Source: AP-15 sp963777435 (GTDB lineage: Bacteria; Pseudomonadota; Alphaproteobacteria; ATCC43930; CGMCC-115725). From it: a DNA stretch of 64,000 nt. Position 1 is the first letter of the stretch. Each line of letters begins with the position of its first letter. The stretch is taken from assembly GCA_963777435.1 (NCBI GenBank), contig CAVZQT010000003.1, positions 310,001-374,000 on the forward strand, read 5' to 3'. Under the pieces are notes generated by a model. It had not been told where the DNA came from. It saw nothing but the letters and a program-made list of their open reading frames with translations, and searched no databases. Made by a program: the position numbers and the translations under genes. Below, piece after piece: positions 33,760-42,570 of this stretch.

Positions 33760-35979
33760 ATGAAGTCGGCTGACACCCTAGATCTAATCACGATGCTTCC
33801 CGTTCTCGTCGCCGAACGCCCGCAGAGCGATGTCGGCAGGCCGTTCGCAATCTCGTCCGAATTCCAGCCGGCCGGCGACCAGCCGCAGGCGATCGCCGAA
33901 CTGAGCAAGGGGATTGCCCGCGGCGAGCGCGAGCAGGTGCTGCTCGGCGTTACCGGCTCGGGCAAGACCTTTACGATGGCGCATGTCATCGCCAATACCG
34001 GGCGGCCGGCGATCATCCTCGCCCCGAACAAGACATTGGCGGCGCAGCTCTATGGCGAGATGAAGAGCTTTTTCCCGGACAACGCGGTCGAATACTTTGT
34101 CTCGTATTACGATTATTATCAGCCGGAAGCGTATGTCCCGCGCACCGACACCTATGTCGAAAAAGAATTGTCGCTGAACGAAGAAATCGACCGGATGCGC
34201 CATTCGGCCACCCGCGCGATCCTCGAACGCCGCGATGTCGTGGTCGTCGCCAGCGTGTCGTGCATCTATGGCATCGGTTCGGTCGAGACCTATTCGCAGA
34301 TGACCCTGTCGCTCGCCAAGGGCGACCGGATCAACCGCACCAGGCTGTTGGCGCAGTTTGTCGAACTGCAGTATCGGCGCAACGACCACAATTTTGTGCG
34401 TGGCGCGTTTCGGGTGCGCGGCGACACGATCGAAATTTTCCCGGCGCATTATGAGGACCGCGCCTGGCGCCTGTCGTTATTCGGCGACGAGATCGAGGCG
34501 ATCCACGAAATCGACCCGCTGACCGGCGAGAAGACCGCGGCGTTGCAGTCGATCAAAGTCTACGCCAACAGCCATTACGTGACGCCGCGCCCGACCCTGT
34601 TGCAGGCGATCGAGCAGATCAAACGCGACCTCAAGATCCGCCTCAACGAACTCTTCGCCGATGGCAAATTGCTCGAGGCGCAGCGCCTCGAACAGCGCAC
34701 GAATTACGACGTCGAAATGATCGAGGCGACCGGCAGCTGTGCCGGTATCGAGAATTATTCGCGCTATCTAACCGGGCGCCGGCCCGGCGAGCCGCCGCCG
34801 ACGTTTTTCGAATATATGCCGCGCGACGCGCTGGTGTTTGTCGACGAGAGCCATGTCACCGTGCCGCAATTGGGCGGCATGTTTCGCGGCGACTGGATGC
34901 GCAAATCGACTCTAGCCGAATACGGCTTTAGGCTTCCCTCCTGTACTGACAATCGCCCGCTCAAATTCGAAGAATGGGACGCGATGCGCGGCCAAACGGT
35001 GTTTGTCTCGGCGACGCCGGGTCCGTGGGAGATGGATCGCACCGGCGGCGTCTTTGTCGAGCAGATCGTGCGTCCGACCGGGCTCGTCGATCCGCCCTGC
35101 ATCATTCGGCCGGTCGAGACCCAGGTCGACGATCTAATGGCCGAATGCCGCGAAGAAGCTGCCAAGGGCCACCGCGTCATGGTCACGACCCTGACCAAGA
35201 AGATGGCCGAGGCGTTGACCGAGTATCTGCACCAGGCTGGGCTGCGGGTGCGCTACATGCATTCGGACGTCGACACTTTGGAGCGCATCGAGATCATCCG
35301 CGACCTGCGGCTCGGCGTGTTCGATGTACTGATCGGCATCAACCTGTTGCGCGAGGGGCTCGACATCCCCGAATGCGCGACGATGGCGGTGCTCGACGCC
35401 GACAAGGAAGGTTATCTGCGCTCGCGCACCTCATTGATCCAGACGATAGGACGGACGGCGCGGCACATCGATGGCCGCGCCATCCTCTATGCCGACCGCA
35501 TGACCGACAGCCTGAAAGCGGCGATCGACGAGACCAACCGCCGGCGCGAGAAACAACAGGCCTACAACGTCGCGCACGGCATCACCCCGGAGAGCGTGCG
35601 CCGCGGCATCGCCGACATCCTGCAAAGCGTGTACGAGCGCGACCATGTGACCTACGGTTTGTCGGAAGGCGAGGCGGCGCACTACCAGGGCGCCAGCCTA
35701 CAGGCTGTGATCGCCGATCTCGAAAAGCGGATGCGCGATGCCGCCGCCGATCTCGAATTTGAGGAGGCGGCCCGATTGCGCGACGAAATCCGCCGCCTCG
35801 AACAGGCCGATCTCGGCCTGCCGGTCGCGGCCAATGCGAATGGTGGCGGCGGCGGATCCGGGCTTCACGGCGACGGCAGCCGCGGCCGCTCGACCGCGGG
35901 ACGCGCCGGCGTGTCGGCGCGCGATGTGGCGCGCGCCAAGATGCGCGCCCGCAAGGAACGCCGTGCCGGCCGGCGCTGA
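33760..35979 (+). CDS. uvrB: UvrABC excision nuclease subunit B
   Basis: UvrB is the damage-verifying helicase-like subunit of nucleotide excision repair. Walker A is GVTGSGKT (63-70), the beta-hairpin is YYDYYQPEAYVP, the DEAD-type motif is FVDESHV, and the helicase C half carries INLLREGLDIPE and QTIGRTARH. A UVR motif that contacts UvrC lies near the C-terminus (DLEFEEAARLRDEIRRLE), followed by a Gly/Arg-rich tail. Length of 739 is normal for alphaproteobacteria. ATG at 33760 and ATG at 33793 are both possible starts. The last 17 bases overlap the SDR gene. UvrC is encoded 1.2 kb downstream. Confidence 0.97.
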   Translation: MKSADTLDLITMLPVLVAERPQSDVGRPFAISSEFQPAGDQPQAIAELSKGIARGEREQVLLGVTGSGKTFTMAHVIANTGRPAIILAPNKTLAAQLYGEMKSFFPDNAVEYFVSYYDYYQPEAYVPRTDTYVEKELSLNEEIDRMRHSATRAILERRDVVVVASVSCIYGIGSVETYSQMTLSLAKGDRINRTRLLAQFVELQYRRNDHNFVRGAFRVRGDTIEIFPAHYEDRAWRLSLFGDEIEAIHEIDPLTGEKTAALQSIKVYANSHYVTPRPTLLQAIEQIKRDLKIRLNELFADGKLLEAQRLEQRTNYDVEMIEATGSCAGIENYSRYLTGRRPGEPPPTFFEYMPRDALVFVDESHVTVPQLGGMFRGDWMRKSTLAEYGFRLPSCTDNRPLKFEEWDAMRGQTVFVSATPGPWEMDRTGGVFVEQIVRPTGLVDPPCIIRPVETQVDDLMAECREEAAKGHRVMVTTLTKKMAEALTEYLHQAGLRVRYMHSDVDTLERIEIIRDLRLGVFDVLIGINLLREGLDIPECATMAVLDADKEGYLRSRTSLIQTIGRTARHIDGRAILYADRMTDSLKAAIDETNRRREKQQAYNVAHGITPESVRRGIADILQSVYERDHVTYGLSEGEAAHYQGASLQAVIADLEKRMRDAAADLEFEEAARLRDEIRRLEQADLGLPVAANANGGGGGSGLHGDGSRGRSTAGRAGVSARDVARAKMRARKERRAGRR

Positions 35980-36798
35980 TTTCGGCGGGGCCGCCGATCT
36001 CGACCAAACAGAGGAGCTGACCGGGGCGTCGCCGGGATTGCCGATCCCGCGCGCGGCACTGGTGACTGGCGGCGGGCGGCGCATCGGACGGGCATTGGCG
36101 CTGGCTTTGGCCGAAGACGGTTTTGCCGTCGCCGTGCATTATCACCACTCGGGTGAGGAGGCCGTGGCGGTCGCCGAGGCAATCCGCGCGAATGGCGGGA
36201 CCGCGCTGACGGTCGCGGCCGATCTCTCGGATGAAGTGGCGGTCCTTGGTCTGATGGTGCAGACCGAGCGCGAACTTGGCCCGGTCGGCTGTCTTGTCAA
36301 CAACGCCGGCGTCTTTGAAAACGACACTGTCGAAACGGTGAGCCGCGAGAGCTGGGATCAGCACATGGCGGTGAATTTGCGCGCGCCGTTCGTGCTGATG
36401 CAGCAGATGGCGGCACGATTGCCGGCCGATGCCGGCGGGGTGATCGTCAATATTCTCGACGAACGAGTGTGGTCGCTGACCCCATATTTTGTTTCGTATA
36501 CGCTGTCTAAAGCCGGTCTGTGGACCTTGACCCAGACAATGGCGCTGGCCTTAGCGCCGCGTATCCGCGTCAACGGCATTGGGCCGGGGCCGACCTTGCC
36601 CAGTCCACGCCAGACCGCGGAACAGTTTCAGCATCAATGTTCGTTAATGCCGCTCGGCGTGGCACGAGCCCGCAGGAGGTTGCCGCCGCCCTGCGGTTTA
36701 TCCTGTCGGCGCCGGCGCTGACCGGGCAGATGATTGCCCTTGATGGCGGGCAACATCTGGGCTGGGCGCAACCACAAAGGATACCGTTAACCGAATAG
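35963..36798 (+). CDS. Short-chain dehydrogenase/reductase, FolM/pteridine-reductase-like, one frameshift
   Basis: A classical SDR of about 278 residues: nucleotide motif TGGGRRIGRAL, NNAG, catalytic Tyr and Lys in YTLSKAGL, and the C-terminal segment ALTGQMIALDGGQHLGW. The RRIG-type glycine motif and IGPGP loop are those of pteridine reductase/FolM-like enzymes, so reduction of a pterin is plausible. A GTG at 35963 preceded by AAGGA, overlapping the uvrB end, is the best start. One C is missing near 36658, which shifts the last 45 codons; restoring it reads LGRGTSPQEVAAALRF. Either an error or a fresh frameshift. Confidence 0.8.
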
Positions 36799-37165
36799 GA
36801 CTCGCCTTAAGCGCGAAATGAGACGCTTGGTTAATGATAATTGTTGGTTGAGGAACCGGCCGGGTTGCCATCACCAAAGCTCAGGGGTGGCGATTTGTTC
36901 ACAGCGAGCGTGACATATGCGAGACAGTCGTTTGGTTAATGACGACGCGATCCGAGGTTTATTGGTGGTTGGCCCTGTGCGGAAAATCGCTTAGAAATCA
37001 AGGTCTTGCATAATTGCCTAAATTATAGGCAAACACGAGCAAGGCAAGTGAAAGCCGATTTTTCGGCTCGGTTGATCCGAGTTTTCAACAAGGTTATCCA
37101 CAGCTTCCGTGGATACCGCCGCAACGATTTGAAATACAGTGAGTTCACAACCAGTTGACGAGGGA
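36799..37165. other. AT-rich intergenic leader upstream of uvrC
   Basis: The spacer has no gene. Its first half contains two copies of TTGGTTAATGA (near 36829 and 36931). Its second half holds several palindromes, listed separately. G+C is well below that of the flanking genes, and promoters for uvrC are expected here. Confidence 0.55.
37014..37116 (+). promoter_or_regulatory. Palindrome cluster with operator, overlapping hairpins and DnaA box
   Basis: Four structures lie in 100 bases. A perfect inverted repeat TTGCCTA-N5-TAGGCAA (37014-37032) looks like a dimeric repressor operator. AGCCGA-TTTT-TCGGCT (37053-37068) is a hairpin, and it overlaps by two bases a second hairpin CTCGG-TTGAT-CCGAG (37067-37081) followed by TTTT, so the two are mutually exclusive, as in attenuators. 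A perfect DnaA box TTATCCACA (37094-37102) faces an inverted GTGGATA (37109-37115). All precede uvrC. Function is inferred from structure. Confidence 0.5.
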
Positions 37166-39319
37166 ATGACGGAAGTTTGCTCGCCGACGATCCCCAGGCG
37201 GCGTTCGGCTCGCGGACGTCGGCCGCTGCCGATGGATCCGCGCCGCGCGCCGGAAGGGGTAAGCAACGACCGCCCCGACTCGGCCGTAGCGGATATGCCG
37301 GCGCGCGAGGTCGAAGCTGAAGCCAACACCGGCTCTGAAATTGGCTTTGCCGATGCAGCGACCGGGATCGCGCGCGGCGTCGCCGCTATTCGCGCCGCAC
37401 TTCGGACAATGCCGGCGACGCCCGGCGTCTATCGCATGCTCGATCGTAAGGGCGACGCGCTGTACGTCGGCAAGGCGCGCAATTTAAGGGCGCGCGTGCA
37501 GAATTACGCGCATGTCGCGACCTTGTCGAACCGGCTGCGGCGGATGGTGGCCGAAACGACAGCGATGGAGATCGTCTCGACCCATACCGAGGCGGAAGCG
37601 CTGCTGCTTGAGTGCAATTTGATCAAGCGGCTGATGCCCCGCTTTAACGTTCTGCTCCGCGACGACAAATCGTTTCCGTTGATCCATCTGACCGCCGATC
37701 ACGAATTCCCGCGGCTGACGAAATTTCGCGGCGCGCAAAACAAAGACGGCGATTATTTCGGTCCCTTCGCCTCGGCGGGCGCGGTCAACCGTACCCTGAT
37801 TACATTGCAAAAAGCATTTCTGTTGCGTTCGTGCAGCGACAGCATCTTCGCCAATCGCACGCGCCCGTGCCTGCTGCACCAGATCAAGCGATGCAGCGCA
37901 CCTTGCGTCGGGCGGATCAGCCGCGAGGAGTATGCTGCACTCATCGAAGAGGCCAGGGCATTTCTGGCCGGCGGTACCGACGCGGTGCAGCAACGGCTCG
38001 CAGTGGAAATGCAAGACGCGGCGGCGACGCTCGACTTTGAGGCGGCGGGGCTGATCCGTGATCGGATCCGGGCCCTGACCCTGGTCCAGGGCCACCAGGA
38101 CATCCACGTCCCGGGTGTCGTCGACGCCGATGTGATCGCCGCGCACCAGGCCGGCGGGCAGACTTGCGTCCAGGTGTTCTTTTTCCGTGGCGGCCAGAAT
38201 TGGGGCAACCGGGCCTATTTCCCCAGTCATGACCGGCAGCTCGCGGTGGAGGAAGTACTCGGGTCGTTTGTCGGTCAGTTTTACGACAACCGGCCAAAGC
38301 CGCCATTGATACTGCTGAGCCACCGGCTTCCGGAGCATCAACTCGTCGAGGAAGCACTGTCGCTCGGGGGCACCCGGGTGGGGCTGGCGGTGCCGCAGCG
38401 CGGCGACAAACGCAAGCTGGTCGAGCGGGTGTTGGCCGCCGCCCGCGAGGGGCTCGCTCGCCGCCTTGCCGAGAGCGCTTCGCAGCGCCGCTTGCTCGAA
38501 GGGGTGGCGACCGCTCTCGGTCTCGACGCCGCTCCCAACCGCATCGAGGTGTACGATAACAGCCACATCCAAGGAACAAACGCGGTCGGCGCAATGATCG
38601 TCGCCGGGCCAGAGGGGCTGATCAAGGGCGCCTACCGCAAATTTAACATTCGCGGCGCTCGATCGGCGAGACCGGCCCGCGGCACCGGCCAAAGTGCCCT
38701 TCCCGTCCCTAAGGGGCGAGAGGGAGGCGAGCCGTCGAGCAGCGATGCGGACTTAGACCCCATGGAAGGCGAAATTACCGGCGGCGGTGATGACTATGCG
38801 ATGATGCGAGAGGTCCTGCTGCGCCGCTTTAGCCGAGCGCTCAAGGACCCGGAACGCGAGCAGGCCGGATGGCCCGACCTGGTGCTGATCGATGGCGGAC
38901 AGGGCCAGCTCGGCATTGCACAAGGCGTACTTGACGAACTCGGCATCACCGACGTCGCGATTGTCGGCATCGCCAAGGGGCCGGACCGCAATGCCGGCCG
39001 GGAGCGCTTTTTCATGCCGGGCAGGCCGCCATTCTCGCTCGATCCGCGCGATCCGGTGCTGTATTTCTTGCAGCGGCTGCGTGATGAGGCGCACCGCTTT
39101 GCGATTGGCACTCACCGCGCCCGGCGGGCCAAGGCGATCGGCCGATCGCCGCTCGATGACATTGCCGGGATCGGGGCGCGGCGCAAACGGGCATTGTTGC
39201 TGCATTTCGGGTCAGCCCGGGCTGTTGCCCGCGGCGGGCTCGGCGAACTCGAACGCGTCGCCGGCATAAGCAAAACTGTAGCAAAAAAGATTTATGACCA
39301 TTTTCACGCCGATGGCTAA
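37166..39319 (+). CDS. uvrC: UvrABC excision nuclease subunit C
   Basis: UvrC makes both incisions around damage marked by UvrB. Order of domains: GIY-YIG nuclease (from TPGVYRMLDRKGDALYVG), Cys-rich segment (CLLHQIKRCSAPC), UVR motif (about 275-300), RNase H-like domain with YDNSHIQG and DLVLIDGGQGQ, and tandem helix-hairpin-helix (DIAGIGARRKRALLLHFGS, VAGISKTVAKKI). The protein is longer than usual (717) for two reasons: a Pro/Arg-rich N-terminal extension of about 70 residues, and an insertion of roughly 40 residues between KFNIR and GDDYAMM, encoded by a palindromic repeat. The start is uncertain; 37166 is one of several in-frame starts. Confidence 0.95.
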   Translation: MTEVCSPTIPRRRSARGRRPLPMDPRRAPEGVSNDRPDSAVADMPAREVEAEANTGSEIGFADAATGIARGVAAIRAALRTMPATPGVYRMLDRKGDALYVGKARNLRARVQNYAHVATLSNRLRRMVAETTAMEIVSTHTEAEALLLECNLIKRLMPRFNVLLRDDKSFPLIHLTADHEFPRLTKFRGAQNKDGDYFGPFASAGAVNRTLITLQKAFLLRSCSDSIFANRTRPCLLHQIKRCSAPCVGRISREEYAALIEEARAFLAGGTDAVQQRLAVEMQDAAATLDFEAAGLIRDRIRALTLVQGHQDIHVPGVVDADVIAAHQAGGQTCVQVFFFRGGQNWGNRAYFPSHDRQLAVEEVLGSFVGQFYDNRPKPPLILLSHRLPEHQLVEEALSLGGTRVGLAVPQRGDKRKLVERVLAAAREGLARRLAESASQRRLLEGVATALGLDAAPNRIEVYDNSHIQGTNAVGAMIVAGPEGLIKGAYRKFNIRGARSARPARGTGQSALPVPKGREGGEPSSSDADLDPMEGEITGGGDDYAMMREVLLRRFSRALKDPEREQAGWPDLVLIDGGQGQLGIAQGVLDELGITDVAIVGIAKGPDRNAGRERFFMPGRPPFSLDPRDPVLYFLQRLRDEAHRFAIGTHRARRAKAIGRSPLDDIAGIGARRKRALLLHFGSARAVARGGLGELERVAGISKTVAKKIYDHFHADG
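38656..38775 (+). repeat. Palindromic repeat (family A) inserted in frame within uvrC
   Basis: Bases 38656-38775 encode about 40 extra residues (including PARGTGQSALPVPKGREGG) between two UvrC segments that are normally nearly adjacent. The DNA has an imperfect inverted repeat centred on CCCTAAGGG (38707-38715), with flanks CCCTTCCCG and CGAGAGGGAGG. It resembles the repeat in cobQ (CCCTTTCCCC ... CGAGAGGG) and the intergenic copy at 20241-20412. The frame is unbroken. Confidence 0.75.
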
Positions 39320-39365
39320 GATGCCGTTGTTAGCCTAACGACCGCTGAATAATCGGGGATGGCGC

Positions 39366-39971
39366 GTGCCGTTGACCAGCTTGCCTAACCTGCTCACCCT
39401 ATCGCGCATTCTGGTGATCCCGGTTGTGGTCGCGACATTTTATCTACATGGCGATTACGCCCGCTGGTTTGCTTGTGCATTGTTTTCTGCCGCCGGCGTC
39501 ACCGACTGGCTCGACGGACACATGGCCCGCCGATGGCAGCAGCAATCCGAACTAGGTCGGTTCCTCGATCCGATCGCCGACAAATTGCTGGTCGCCGCGA
39601 CGTTGTTTATGCTGACGACGTTCGGCCGGCTGTCCGCCGGGGCGGTGTTTCCGGCACTGGTTATCTTGTGCCGTGAAATTCTGGTGTCAGGGTTACGCGA
39701 GTATCTCGCAGGCTTGCGCGTCAGCATGCCGGTCTCGCGGCTCGCCAAATGGAAAACCACGATTCAGATGGTAGCAATCGGTTTTCTGATCGTTGGTGAC
39801 GCCGGACCGCGCCTCATTCCGGTCGCCGGGATCGGCGAAGCTCTGTTGTGGATCGCCGCGCTGCTGACCTTGGTGACCGGGTATGATTATCTACAGGCCG
39901 GGCTGCCGCACATTACGCGGCCTCCCCGAAGCGGTGCGATTGCTCGCGGCAAATCCCGTCGCCCGGCTTAA
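39366..39971 (+). CDS. pgsA: CDP-diacylglycerol-glycerol-3-phosphate 3-phosphatidyltransferase
   Basis: PgsA makes phosphatidylglycerol phosphate, the first committed step to phosphatidylglycerol and cardiolipin, in the inner membrane. The CDP-alcohol phosphotransferase signature DG-x2-AR-x8-G-x3-D-x3-D is complete (DGHMARRW then ELGRFLDPIAD). Five or six membrane helices are visible and the length of 201 is standard. The GTG at 39366 follows GGGGATGG. The gene lies 46 bases after uvrC, an order common in alphaproteobacteria, and just ahead of molybdenum-cofactor genes. Confidence 0.95.
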   Translation: MPLTSLPNLLTLSRILVIPVVVATFYLHGDYARWFACALFSAAGVTDWLDGHMARRWQQQSELGRFLDPIADKLLVAATLFMLTTFGRLSAGAVFPALVILCREILVSGLREYLAGLRVSMPVSRLAKWKTTIQMVAIGFLIVGDAGPRLIPVAGIGEALLWIAALLTLVTGYDYLQAGLPHITRPPRSGAIARGKSRRPA

Positions 39972-40025
39972 TGGCGTTGCCGCCCCGGCCGCGAATTCCC
40001 AAGTGAGCGCTTAGGACGAGCGGCA

Positions 40026-40535
40026 GTGCGCATTTTTGGCATTGCCGGTTGGAGCGGCAGCGGCAAGACGACCCTGATGACGGCGTTGATCCCTGAACTC
40101 GTTGCGCGCGGCATTTCGGTGTCGACGATCAAACATGCTCACCACAACTTTGACGTGGATCAGCCAGGAAAGGATTCCTGGCGCCACCGCGAGGCCGGCG
40201 CCCGCGAGGTTATGGTCGTGTCGAACCGGCGCTGGGCGCTGATGCACGAATTGCGCGATGAGCCGGAACCCGGTCTCGACCAGCTGTTGCCGCGGATCAC
40301 GCCGGTCGATCTGCTGCTGGTTGAGGGGTTCAAGCGGCACGCGCATCCGAAAATCGAGGTCCACCGTCCTGCGCTCGGCAAGCCGCCGCTGCATCCCGAC
40401 GATCCCTTTGTCGCGGCGGTCGCGTCCGACGAAGACCTGCCCGGGCTGACATTGCCATTGCTGCCGCTCGGCGACCCGGCGGTGATCGCCGATTTCATTC
40501 TGCGCTACGACGGGTGCAGGCGATGGCACAGCTGA
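40026..40535 (+). CDS. mobB: Molybdopterin-guanine dinucleotide biosynthesis protein B
   Basis: MobB is a GTP-binding helper that aids guanylation or delivery of molybdenum cofactor. The P-loop GWSGSGKTT lies at residues 8-16, followed by TIKHAHH, the Asp in DLLLVEGFKR and the typical HPKIEVHR strand. At 169 residues it is normal size. It starts with GTG at 40026, and its end overlaps the start of moeA. The cofactor made by this cluster would serve the CoxL-like protein at 1246-3606 and other molybdoenzymes. Confidence 0.93.
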   Translation: MRIFGIAGWSGSGKTTLMTALIPELVARGISVSTIKHAHHNFDVDQPGKDSWRHREAGAREVMVVSNRRWALMHELRDEPEPGLDQLLPRITPVDLLLVEGFKRHAHPKIEVHRPALGKPPLHPDDPFVAAVASDEDLPGLTLPLLPLGDPAVIADFILRYDGCRRWHS

Positions 40536-41779
40536 GCGATGATTGCTTTGCCTTTGGTGGCGCACTGCTGAGCGTGGACCAGGCGCTCGCCCGGATCAGT
40601 GAACGCGTCGTCCCGGTCGTCAACGCCGAGACTGTATCGCTCCGTGCTGCCGTCGGACGCGTCTTGGCCGAGGATCTGGTCGCAGCGATAAATTTGCCGC
40701 CGCATGCCAACAGCGCCGTCGACGGTTACGCCGTCAGGCATGCCGATCTCTCTGACGACCGCGAGACCGAATTGCCGGTTGGCGGGCGGGCGGCGGCTGG
40801 TCATCCGCTAGGGCGCGCGATCCGGCCGGGCGAGGCGGTCCGCATCTTCACCGGCGCGCCAATGCCGAGTGGCGCCGACACCGTGATGATGCAAGAAGAT
40901 TGCATCGCTACAGATGGCCGGGTGCGGCTCAAGCCTGGGATCCGGAAAGGCGCTAACCGCCGCCATGCCGGCGAGGACGTCGCCCAGGGCGAGACGGCGC
41001 TCGCCGCGGGCATGCGGTTGGGGCCGGCCGAGATCGGTCTCGCCGCGGCGCTCGGACACGACGAGCTGCGTGTCTATAGGCCGTTGCGGGTGGCATTGTT
41101 GTCGACCGGCGACGAGGTGCGCGAACCCGGGACCCGGCTGCCTCCCGGCGCGATCTACGATGCGAACCGTTTTATGCTCGCGGCATTGCTGGAACGGCTC
41201 GGCTGCGAGGTCAGCGATTTCGGCATAATTCCCGACCGCGAAGGTGCTCTCGTCGACACGCTGAGCTCGGCCTGCAGCGCTCACGATCTGATCGTGACAT
41301 CGGGCGGTGTTTCGACCGGCGATGAAGATCATGTCAAAGCAGCCGTCGAGCGCCTCGGCGCGTTGCATTTTTGGCGGCTGGCCATCAAACCGGGTCGGCC
41401 GGTAGCGCTCGGCCAAATTGAGGGCGTGCCGGTAATCGGATTGCCGGGAAATCCCGTCGCCGTTGCCGTGACTTTTGCCGTTCTCGCGCGGTCTTTGATT
41501 TTGAAGCTGGCTGGCGCCGTCGCACCGCCCCCGCCGACGTTTCCGGTCCGCGCCGGCTTCGCCTACCGCAAAAAGCCGGGTCGGCGGGAATATTTGCGCG
41601 CGCGGCTGGAGCGCAACGGCGATGCCGTCGTCGCCGTCAAATATCCGCGCGACGGCGCCGGCATCCTGTCGTCGATCGTCCACTCTGAAGGTCTGGTCGT
41701 GCTGGATGAGACGGCCGGTGAATCTCGACGCCGGTTCGATTGTCGCTGTTTTTGCCGTTCTCCGAGGTCCTCGAGGTGA
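40523..41779 (+). CDS. moeA: Molybdopterin molybdenumtransferase MoeA, 3' end frameshifted
   Basis: MoeA inserts molybdate into adenylated molybdopterin. The first 390 residues are intact: domain with LPPHANSAVDGYA, the MPSGADTV loop, LSTGDEV, the TSGGVSTGDED active-site motif, KPGRPVALG and GLPGNPVA. After VVLDETAG (about 41718) the frame is lost. Reading LDAGSIVAV and then LPFSEVL needs three extra bases removed (an A near 41722, a T in the T-run near 41749, a G near 41774), after which the original TGA at 41777 is used. That TGA overlaps the GTG of moaD (GTGA). The first 13 bases overlap mobB. Confidence 0.9.
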   Translation: MAQLSDDCFAFGGALLSVDQALARISERVVPVVNAETVSLRAAVGRVLAEDLVAAINLPPHANSAVDGYAVRHADLSDDRETELPVGGRAAAGHPLGRAIRPGEAVRIFTGAPMPSGADTVMMQEDCIATDGRVRLKPGIRKGANRRHAGEDVAQGETALAAGMRLGPAEIGLAAALGHDELRVYRPLRVALLSTGDEVREPGTRLPPGAIYDANRFMLAALLERLGCEVSDFGIIPDREGALVDTLSSACSAHDLIVTSGGVSTGDEDHVKAAVERLGALHFWRLAIKPGRPVALGQIEGVPVIGLPGNPVAVAVTFAVLARSLILKLAGAVAPPPPTFPVRAGFAYRKKPGRREYLRARLERNGDAVVAVKYPRDGAGILSSIVHSEGLVVLDETAGESRRRFDCRCFCRSPRSSR

Positions 41780-42028
41780 AGATCCTCTATTTCGCCTGGC
41801 TGCGCGCGCGCATCGGCTGTGCCGAGGAAGAGTTGCGATTGCCATCGGGAGTTCGTGACGTGGCGGGGTTGCTCGCGTGGCTGCAGGCGCGCGGCCCACG
41901 CTACGCCGAGGCATCTGCGCGATCTCTCGGTGGTGCGCGTCGCGGTCAACCAGGACTATGTCAGCCGCGAGCATCCGCTGCGCGAGGGTGACGAGGTCGC
42001 AATCTTCCCGCCGGTCACCGGAGGCTGA
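41776..42028 (+). CDS. moaD: Molybdopterin synthase small subunit MoaD, one frameshift
   Basis: MoaD is the ubiquitin-like sulfur carrier of molybdopterin synthase. The product begins VKILYFAWLRARIGCAEEEL and ends with the essential Gly-Gly tail (EVAIFPPVTGG). One extra T near 41912 (GAGGCATCTGCG) moves the second half (LRDLSVVRVAVNQDYVSREH) one frame over. Corrected length is about 83 residues, normal for MoaD. The GTG start overlaps the moeA stop and moaE starts five bases after moaD ends, so the three form one operon. Confidence 0.88.
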
Positions 42029-42032
42029 GGCG

Positions 42033-42497
42033 ATGATCCGAGTGCAGCGCGAGGATTTCGATGTCGGCGTCGAGCTTCAGCGGCTTACCGACGGCAATCA
42101 CCGCATCGGCGGCATCGCGAGCTTTATCGGATTGGTGCGCGACATGTCGCTAATGGAAGCGGGGGGCGGCGACCGGGTATCGGCGCTGACCCTCGAACAT
42201 TATCCCGGCATGACCGAAAAGAAGCTCGCGGAGATCGAGCTCGAAGCGCATCGGCGCTGGCCGCTCGACGCCTCGCTGATCATCCATCGCTACGGCCGGC
42301 TCGAACCGGGCGACCGCATCGTGCTGGTCGCGACCGCGTCGCCGCACCGCGAAGCCGCGCTCGCCGCCTGCCATTTTCTGATCGACTGGCTCAAGACCGA
42401 CGCGCCGTTCTGGAAAAGCGAAGAAACCCCGGAGGGTGAGCGCTGGGTCGAAGCCCGCAAGGCAGACGACGCCGCAGCAGAACGATGGCGGAAGTAG
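42033..42497 (+). CDS. moaE: Molybdopterin synthase catalytic subunit MoaE
   Basis: MoaE converts precursor Z (cyclic pyranopterin monophosphate) to molybdopterin using thiocarboxylated MoaD. Conserved elements are GGIASFIGLVRD, LEHYPGMTEKKL, IIHRYGRLEPGD, the basic pocket SPHREAALAACHFLIDWLK and the catalytic KTDAPFWKSE lysines. Length 154 is standard. ATG at 42033 follows GAGGCG. The gene is intact even though its neighbours on both sides carry indels. It is convergent with ilvE. Confidence 0.95.
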   Translation: MIRVQREDFDVGVELQRLTDGNHRIGGIASFIGLVRDMSLMEAGGGDRVSALTLEHYPGMTEKKLAEIELEAHRRWPLDASLIIHRYGRLEPGDRIVLVATASPHREAALAACHFLIDWLKTDAPFWKSEETPEGERWVEARKADDAAAERWRK

Positions 42498-42570
42498 AGG
42501 CTTGCTGTGTCCGGCGAATATTGGCCTCTGATCGGCGCCGGGACAGTCCAGCGCCGAAGCTGCGCCTGAC

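Noticed and set aside
37014..37116. Chromosomal replication origin
   Set aside because: Only one perfect DnaA box plus one inverted half-site, no AT-rich 13-mer array, and the flanking genes are not those usually near an alphaproteobacterial oriC.
37484..38692. Antisense frame of about 400 codons opposite uvrC
   Set aside because: The sense strand encodes an unmistakable UvrC with all domains; the antisense product is low-complexity and unlike any family.
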